From: CAZVEV01 sp964625865
GTDB lineage: Bacteria; Planctomycetota; Phycisphaerae; SM23-33
Length of the DNA: 9,194 nt
Assembly: GCA_964625865.1 (NCBI GenBank)
Contig: CAZVEV010000256.1
Span: forward strand, 1-9,194
Direction of reading: 5' to 3'
Shown: piece after piece, positions 7,301 through 9,194 of the stretch
Position numbering within the stretch: position 1 is the first letter of the stretch
Layout: every line of letters starts with the position of its first letter
Notes under the pieces: model-generated
What the model was told of the DNA's origin: nothing
Database searches by the model: none
What the model saw: the letters and a program-made list of their open reading frames with translations, nothing else
Made by a program: the position numbers and the translations under genes

Positions 7301-9194
7301 TCGACCTGACCGGTCACGCCAACTACCCCGACAGCCCCACCGGCTGGGACCTGCCGACGCTCTTCGAGGCCCCGACCGACTTCGCCGAGAATTACGGAAC
7401 GCGAATGCGCGGATACGTGCATCCCGACGAGTCGGGCAACCACACGTTCTGGATCGCCAGCGATGACAACAGCGAGTTGTGGCTGTCAACCGACGACGAT
7501 CCGGCCAACGTGACGCTCATCGCCTCGGTGGGAAGCTGGACCGCCTCGCGCGAGTGGACCAAGTTGGCCTCGCAGCAGTCGGCCGAGATCTACCTGTCGG
7601 CCGGGCAGCGATACTACATCGAGGCCCTCCAGAAGGAGGGCTCCAGCCTGGACAACCTGGCCGTTGCATGGCAGCGGACCGGCGGCGCGTTCGAAGGACC
7701 GATCCCCGGCGTGCGTCTGTCTCCGTTCGTGCCGGCGGGCATGGACTTCAGCCCGCCGACGACGCCCGAGAACGTCACCGCCCAGGCCGTCGATCCGACG
7801 AGCATCGACGTGGCCTGGGACGCGGCGACCGATCCGGACAGCGGCGTGGGCCAGTACATCGTCTACCGCAACGGCGCGCAGATCGCCACCACCGACGGGG
7901 CGACGCTGGCCTACCCGGACACCGGCCTGGATCAGGGCCAGACCTACACGTACAGCATCGCGGCCGTCAACGGCGGCGGGCTTGCCGGCGCCGAAGGCGC
8001 CGCGGCCCCCGTCAGTCCGCCACCGACCGTCGAGTCGGCCTCGCCGGCCGGGCAGACGACCGTCGTGGTGACCTTCGGCGAGCCGGTGGATCAGACCACC
8101 GCGGAGGTCCCGGGCAACTACGAGCTGGCCTTCGGAGCGTCCGGGACCGTTGCGATTGCTTCAGCCCTGCGCGATCCGGGCAACACCCGCAAGGTCACGC
8201 TGACCCTCGGCCAGGCCATGGTCGAGGGCACCGCCTACACGCTGACGGCGAGCCTGGTCGAGGACGCCAGCGGCAATGTCGTCCATCCGGGCAGTTCCAG
8301 CGCGGCGTTTACGTACACCGGTTCGGACCTGCCGGCGGCATGGCCCTTCGACAGCGATTCCGACGGCTTTACCTATGTCGACGACGTCTTCGGCACGTCG
8401 AATCCGGGCAAGGCCACGGGCAACTACGTGTCGACCGGCGGTCATAGCGGCGGGGGGCTGCGCGTCTATCTCGGTCCGGGACGCACCTCGGGCGCCATGT
8501 CCGGCGGATGGTCGCGCCCGTTCATCGCCTACGACGTGACGGCCGAGCTGTCGCTGCGATACCGCATGGTGATGGGCCAGGGCTACGAGTCGAACGAATA
8601 CGGCGAGGTCATCCTCGAGATCGACGGCGTGCGGTACGGGTCGGCAGCCAACAGCAGCCTCGTCCACGTCGCGGGCAACGGCAACGGCGGCGGCAACGAC
8701 GACACGGGCTGGCTGGCCGCGACGTTCGACGTGGCCCTGACCGCCGGCGAGCACACGATCACCATCGGGGCCTACAACAACAAGGCCACCTACAGCGACG
8801 AGTGGGTCGAGGTCTTCATCGACACCGTCACGCTGACGCCGATCAACACCACCCCGACCGTCGTCGATCCGATCGACGACGTGACGGTCGAGCAGGGCGC
8901 CGCCGAGACGGTTGTGGACCTGTCGAACACCTTCGACGACGTCGACGTTGGCGACACGCTGACGCTGACGGTTACCGGCAACACGAACCCGGGCCTGCTG
9001 GCTGCGGGCATCAGTGGAACGGACCTGACGCTGTCGTACACGCCCGGTCAGAACGGCACGGCGGAGATCACGATCCGTGCGACGGACCCGGGCAGCGAGT
9101 GGGTCGAGGACGTCTTTGCCGTCACCGTGCTGGCGCCCCCGGCGGCGCCGACCGGCGTGGACCTGGCCGACGGCAGCGATACCGGCCAGTCGGC
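1225..9194 (+). CDS. Giant LEPR-XLL, lamin-tail, CotH-kinase multidomain surface protein (3' partial)
   Basis: One uninterrupted frame gives 2,656 complete codons and runs off the window. The ATG is fixed by an in-frame TGA at 1216-1218 and GGAG nine bases upstream. Domain order by residue: LEPR-XLL 18-24; LTD 28-158; beta-sandwich 159-527 split by a PA14-like insert 206-386; chitobiase C-terminal-like 561-632; CotH kinase 678-1072; chitobiase-like 1079-1172; LTDs 1173-1341, 1346-1492 and 1493-1819 (the last holding a golvesin-like insert, 1553-1698); FN3, SbsA-type Ig and PA14 1826-2172; FN3, Ig and jelly-roll 2177-2541; cadherin-like 2542-2636; start of another Ig-like unit. The protein is acidic, has a single cysteine (C335), no transmembrane segment and no hydrophobic signal peptide. 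It is most likely exported or surface-bound, combining carbohydrate-binding and adhesive modules with a putative kinase. Domain calls are recognition by eye; substrate and partners are unknown. An anchoring or sorting signal would lie beyond the window. Confidence 0.95.
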   Translation, partial: MERADRYEGAQAVRVEALEPRLLLDGGMMITEFMAINDSTLQDGDQEYSDWLEIHNSGTESQDLTGWKLKDGGAEWSFPSISLGPGEFRVIFASDGREEVPEPKDPYLDGEGNLHTNFKLKGGGEYLGLLDDTGTVVHEYDEYPQQYEDISFGIAQDVATTEYVASGATASYLVPSGDIGDWTPVAFDDSAWSVGETGIGFSDVVPGLAVWNYKANTTVGHLDTAEQVIATPSLQSYVNSENAAVINYQNSAAAGQYGSDAQFPGFTSTMDDFVVEATGFVTIPSTGQWSFGVNSDDGFSLALDNGTDSFFMSHPGVRSAADTITTFDFTQTGPCSVRLVYYERGGGAGVELFAAPGAHATFSAAAFDLVGDTANGGLEAFSEPVSGGAGGGAFAALVETDVGSVMEGVNPSMFVRIPFTVADPSQVETLTLKMKYDDGYVVSLNGEPIADRNAPASPAWDSTATAERTATEAATWENVDVTDYISLLIADDQTGDEDNVLAIHGMNFAVDDGDFLVLPELVEVTTLGLGEHFFATATPNDANIEEYWLFVDDTTFDYDRGFYDTAFDLTISTDTEGAEIFYTTDGSEPSRTNGTLFNPATPIHIATTTVLRAVALKDNYGASNVDAQTYIFPQHVVAQSNTPAGFPTSWGSAAADYEMDPVIVTDPLYSDGLVDDLLSLPTMSIVMDIEDVFGSNGIYSNSTQQGVAWERPASLEYFDPNSSDEFQVNAGARMYGGVGRNAQYKKHSFRFLFKDDYGPTKLRFPLFGDEATDEFDTIILRSNFNDAWVWGGAPTQFVRDEFMGQLQLAMGQPGRHGTFVHLYVNGLYWGLYNPVERPDTSFSATYFGGDKDNWDGINSTQPTGESQTASWNTLMGMSAGLAANDEYQRVQGNNPDGTNNPAYEDYLDIDNYITYLLVNQWGGNNDWVSHNWYAGRLRGPESTGFKSYSWDAEWTMDMRSGLSDNTVNDTTTSNYLLKPYTYLRNNDEFKLRYADQIHRYMFNGGVLTPESLVPRYQAMADFVDQAVITESARWGDVVHEPAYDLEDWTNERDYLLNTYLPGRTAVVLGQLTSAGLYPSITAPTFHINGTYQHGGTIEINDELTMTPGGATIYYTLDGTDPRELYGAISSTAVLYDDAAIPLPQGGHVKARVYDGGQWSALNEATYYIDVAPDIRVTEIMYNPADPTAAEITAGHADSDDFEYIEIKNISTTDTLPLRDLRFTNGIDYTFGDVSIVPGGYVVVAKNPDAFAVRYSGFAGTVVGPFEGGTSLRNSGERLQLDSPIGGIIQEFGFKDGWYDHTDGDGFSLTIRDPQGDLALWDQSDGWRASTAPGGSPGTDDVLPDPGSIIITEALAHSDGPTVDAIELYNASTVPVDISTWFLSDQKKDDTGVEVLTKYEIPSMAPLNPGDYVVFYEDLHFGTGAAPFALKELRDQVYLSSNAGGVAGGYREDVDFGASPADIPFGLHVKSTGGTDFTLLESQTFGGPNADPYFDDLVINEVMYHPADPTADEIAAGFISDNDFEYIEIYNSSTTATRTLTDFHLSSGIGFTFGWYPAAGAGTEVWTLEPGATATWTASLPAGLDSYEVFARWDLLDGEGDERDLDGKASYLITHNTGSTEVIRDQKPEDDDEGPGYIDAEGWVSLGTYDFDSTGQVVLTRGTNNPGNWTIADQVKFVSNTHTETVGSPALNSWYTANGPATIGPGQYVVVVSNIAAFDYRYDIAGNGIEVAGQYTGNLSNGGEKVKLMRKGNPEPDPSYFIPWYRVDYVNYNDNLPWPVEPDGTGPSLNRVDPADPYPYGNDAGNWVTSAANGSPGAPNVVEDTTPPTVPTDLTAVVGLDPDTQVELAWTESVEPGSYVDYYVVYRDGVQIGTSETNAYVDTDVTVVTPYAYDVSAVNRDGYASARSTAANITIPGIISSSVPSETEISAVFSEALVAASAELLTNYTFVGGTLQTAVLDPDNVTVTLTTDTMVANQDYTLTVGSLGTVSGLLMPAGQQVAFTYTPEGEGFIFREYWTGIAGNAILDLTGHANYPDSPTGWDLPTLFEAPTDFAENYGTRMRGYVHPDESGNHTFWIASDDNSELWLSTDDDPANVTLIASVGSWTASREWTKLASQQSAEIYLSAGQRYYIEALQKEGSSLDNLAVAWQRTGGAFEGPIPGVRLSPFVPAGMDFSPPTTPENVTAQAVDPTSIDVAWDAATDPDSGVGQYIVYRNGAQIATTDGATLAYPDTGLDQGQTYTYSIAAVNGGGLAGAEGAAAPVSPPPTVESASPAGQTTVVVTFGEPVDQTTAEVPGNYELAFGASGTVAIASALRDPGNTRKVTLTLGQAMVEGTAYTLTASLVEDASGNVVHPGSSSAAFTYTGSDLPAAWPFDSDSDGFTYVDDVFGTSNPGKATGNYVSTGGHSGGGLRVYLGPGRTSGAMSGGWSRPFIAYDVTAELSLRYRMVMGQGYESNEYGEVILEIDGVRYGSAANSSLVHVAGNGNGGGNDDTGWLAATFDVALTAGEHTITIGAYNNKATYSDEWVEVFIDTVTLTPINTTPTVVDPIDDVTVEQGAAETVVDLSNTFDDVDVGDTLTLTVTGNTNPGLLAAGISGTDLTLSYTPGQNGTAEITIRATDPGSEWVEDVFAVTVLAPPAAPTGVDLADGSDTGQS
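1306..1698 (+). other. Lamin tail domain 1 (residues 28-158)
   Basis: The segment follows the bacterial lamin-tail pattern: MITEFMA at the first strand, DWLEIHNSG, DLTGWKLKDG, WSFPSISLGPGEF and RVIFASDG, ending in a FKLKGGGEYLGLLD strand pair. LTDs are immunoglobulin-like beta-sandwich folds common in secreted bacterial proteins, often beside CotH domains, and are thought to bind proteins or other ligands. It directly follows the LEPR-XLL region. Confidence 0.8.
1699..2805 (+). other. Beta-sandwich domain split by a PA14-like insert
   Basis: Residues 159-205 (ASYLVPSG, FDDSAW, GETGIGF) look like the first strands of a galactose-binding-like sandwich. The matching second half appears only at 393-527 (TDVGSVMEGVNPS, VRIPFTV, MKYDDGYVVSLNG, NVLAIHGMN, DFLVLPELV). 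Between them, residues 206-386 form a PA14-like module: FVTIPSTGQWSFGVNSDDG, then FDFTQTGPCSVRLVYYERGGGAGVELF written in short blocks. The insert contains the only cysteine in the visible protein (C335). A glycine-rich stretch (386-392) marks the return to the host domain. A likely role is glycan or ligand binding; this rests on fold recognition by eye. Confidence 0.6.
2905..3120 (+). other. Chitobiase/beta-hexosaminidase C-terminal-like domain 1
   Basis: Residues 561-632 show GFYDTAFDLTIST, GAEIFYTTDGSEPS, TTTVLRAVAL and a closing AQTYIF strand, the pattern of the small Ig-like domain first described at the C-terminus of chitobiases. Here it sits, as is common in planctomycete LTD/CotH proteins, immediately before the CotH domain and probably packs against it as a structural or sugar-binding module. 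Confidence 0.75.
3256..4440 (+). other. CotH-type kinase domain (residues 678-1072)
   Basis: The domain opens with LPTMSIVMD and runs through GARMYGG, KKHSFRFLFKDDYG, LRFPLFGD and FDTIILRSNFNDAW, the N-lobe of the CotH family. K746 is the candidate ATP-binding lysine. The catalytic region reads NNDWVSHNWY, with D926 and N931, followed by SWDAEW with D951, 25 residues after D926. In Bacillus subtilis CotH, a spore-coat protein kinase, two aspartates about that far apart are essential. The second acidic residue of the usual WDxD is Glu here (E953). The C-terminal part to 1072 is helical. Activity is plausible; the substrate is unknown, since no CotB- or CotG-like Ser-rich target is seen in the window. 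Confidence 0.8.
4459..4740 (+). other. Chitobiase C-terminal-like domain 2
   Basis: Residues 1079-1172 (APTFHING, GGTIEINDELTMT, GGATIYYTLDGTDPR, HVKARVYDGGQWSALNEATYYI) form a second domain of the same type as residues 561-632, so the CotH domain is bracketed by two. The bracket supports treating residues 561-1172 as one structural unit. Confidence 0.7.
4741..4857 (+). repeat. Internal repeat, copy 1 (start of LTD 2)
   Basis: The first 39 codons of LTD 2 are closely related to those of LTD 4 (5701-5817). Both encode a variant of MYxPADPTAxEI followed by SDxDFEYIEI. At the DNA level 4822-4842 and 5788-5808 are identical over 21 bases. This points to a tandem origin of the two LTDs, or to gene conversion between them. 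Confidence 0.6.
4741..5247 (+). other. Lamin tail domain 2 (residues 1173-1341)
   Basis: VTEIMYNPADPTAAEI, DFEYIEIKNIS, GIDYTFGDVSIVPGGYVVVAKN and SLRNSGERLQL follow the LTD pattern to a GSPG end. This copy is uninterrupted and is the closest internal relative of LTD 4, whose equivalent loop between the TF strand and the PGxYVVV strand is occupied by a separate domain. Confidence 0.8.
5260..5700 (+). other. Lamin tail domain 3 (residues 1346-1492)
   Basis: SIIITEALAHSD, VDAIELYNAS, VDISTWFLSD, LNPGDYVVFYED, LRDQVYLSSNAGG and YREDVDFGASP are LTD strands of the subtype seen after CotH domains in planctomycete proteins. It follows LTD 2 with only a short Pro/Asp linker. Confidence 0.7.
5701..5817 (+). 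repeat. Internal repeat, copy 2 (start of LTD 4)
   Basis: This is the second copy of the LTD opening described for 4741-4857, including the identical stretch at 5788-5808. The copies diverge at the loop where LTD 4 receives its insert. Confidence 0.6.
5701..6681 (+). other. Lamin tail domain 4 with golvesin C-terminal-like insert
   Basis: The first half (LVINEVMYHPADPTADEI, DFEYIEIYNSS, GIGFTF) ends at residue 1552. The second half resumes at about 1699 with ATIGPGQYVVVVSN, NLSNGGEKVKL and a GSPGAPN end. Residues 1553-1698 are a separate sandwich: ATWTASLPAGLDSYEVFARW, ASYLITHNTGSTEVIRDQ, GWVSLGTYDF, GQVVLTRG and IADQVKFV, the pattern of golvesin C-terminal-like modules. The insert carries acidic loops (D1596 to D1605; EDDDE at 1628-1632) that could bind calcium. 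Alignment with LTD 2 places the insertion in one loop. Confidence 0.7.
6700..7239 (+). repeat. FN3 plus SbsA-type Ig-like unit, copy 1
   Basis: Residues 1826-1916 are a fibronectin type III domain (PPTVPTDLTA, VELAWTES, YYVVYRDGVQI, YAYDVSAVN). Residues 1917-2005 are an SbsA-type Ig-like domain (TEISAVFSEAL, TNYTF, VTVTLTTD, YTLTVGSL, VAFTYT). The pair recurs at 7753-8322 in the same order and with matching strands, which indicates a module duplication. Such pairs are extracellular spacers or carbohydrate-associated modules. Confidence 0.7.
7243..7740 (+). other. PA14 domain (residues 2007-2172)
   Basis: FREYWTGIAGN, YGTRMRGYVHPDESGNHTF, WIASDDNSELWLS, SAEIYLSAGQRYYIEALQKEG and LAVAWQ match the PA14 beta-barrel, a glycan-binding module found in toxins, glycosidases and adhesins. 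It is a more canonical PA14 than the insert at residues 206-386. Confidence 0.85.
7753..8322 (+). repeat. FN3 plus SbsA-type Ig-like unit, copy 2
   Basis: Residues 2177-2267 are the second FN3 domain (PPTTPENVTA, IDVAWDAATD, QYIVYRNGAQI, YTYSIAAVN). Residues 2268-2366 are the second SbsA-type Ig-like domain (TTVVVTFGEPV, GNYEL, KVTLTLGQAM, YTLTASLVEDASGN, AAFTYT). It parallels 6700-7239, but the carbohydrate-type module that follows it is a jelly-roll instead of PA14. Confidence 0.7.
8326..8847 (+). other. Jelly-roll (galactose-binding or lectin-like) domain
   Basis: Residues 2368-2541 include WPFDSDSDGFTYVDD, GGGLRVYLG, MSGGWSRPF, ELSLRYRMVMG, YGEVILEIDG, DTGWLAATFDVALTAGEHT, IGAYNNKATYSDEW and VFIDTVTL, a repeating beta-strand pattern of a jelly-roll sandwich. 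D2376-S-D2378-S-D2380-G with D2387 at the twelfth place resembles a calcium-binding loop. Binding specificity is unknown. Confidence 0.55.
8848..9132 (+). other. Cadherin-like/Ig-like domain
   Basis: Residues 2542-2636 (PTVVDPIDDVTVEQGA, VVDLSNTFDDVDVGDTLTLTV, LTLSYTPGQNGTAEITIRATD, VFAVTVL) follow the bacterial cadherin-like pattern with acidic inter-domain motifs typical of calcium-stabilised adhesin repeats. Residues 2639-2656 (APTGVDLADGSDTGQS) begin a further Ig-like unit that is cut by the window edge. Confidence 0.65.

Noticed and set aside
6076..7443. Antisense open frame of 455 codons on the minus strand
   Set aside because: It is in the same codon-aligned antisense frame, bounded by two sense TCA codons, with the same shadow composition.
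1..9194. Mobile element, prophage, CRISPR or defence system, including tRNA-linked integration
   Set aside because: No integrase, transposase, inverted-repeat ends, direct repeat of the tRNA 3' end or regularly spaced repeats were seen within the window.

Overview
The window looks like chromosomal DNA from a planctomycete, most likely of the Phycisphaerae type. It is GC-rich with near-complete G/C choice at third codon positions. The dominant gene is a giant mosaic protein that begins with an LEPR-XLL motif and carries a lamin-tail/CotH core, a combination typical of planctomycete surface proteins. This placement is inference from protein style; no taxonomic marker other than a tRNA is present.

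Layout: a tRNA-Val(CAC) gene (1-74, +) starts at the first base and is followed by a strong hairpin terminator (81-111). A short-chain dehydrogenase/reductase gene (112-897, -) converges on that terminator. A divergent intergenic region (898-1224) holds a plausible promoter for the dehydrogenase on the minus strand, an extended -10 promoter on the plus strand, and a GC-rich leader of about 145 bases that can fold. From 1225 to the window end a single plus-strand frame stays open: 2,656 complete codons with no stop. The gene is cut by the window edge, and its C-terminus is not seen.

The giant protein reads as a conserved front half plus a mosaic tail. The front half (residues 1-1341) holds the LEPR-XLL N-terminus, a lamin tail domain (LTD), a beta-sandwich split by a PA14-like insert, a chitobiase C-terminal-like domain, a CotH-type kinase domain with recognisable catalytic Asp candidates, a second chitobiase-like domain and a second LTD. 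The tail adds two more LTDs, the last split by a golvesin C-terminal-like insert. It continues with FN3, an SbsA-type Ig-like domain and PA14, then FN3, Ig-like and a jelly-roll domain, a cadherin-like domain, and the first residues of another Ig-like repeat. It is probably an exported or cell-surface protein combining carbohydrate-binding and adhesive modules with a putative extracytoplasmic protein kinase.

The tRNA and the dehydrogenase are ordinary and have no evident functional link to the giant gene. I see no mobile element, CRISPR array, phage gene or defence system. Most other long open frames, including a 4.9-kb antisense one, are shadows produced by the codon bias of the giant gene.
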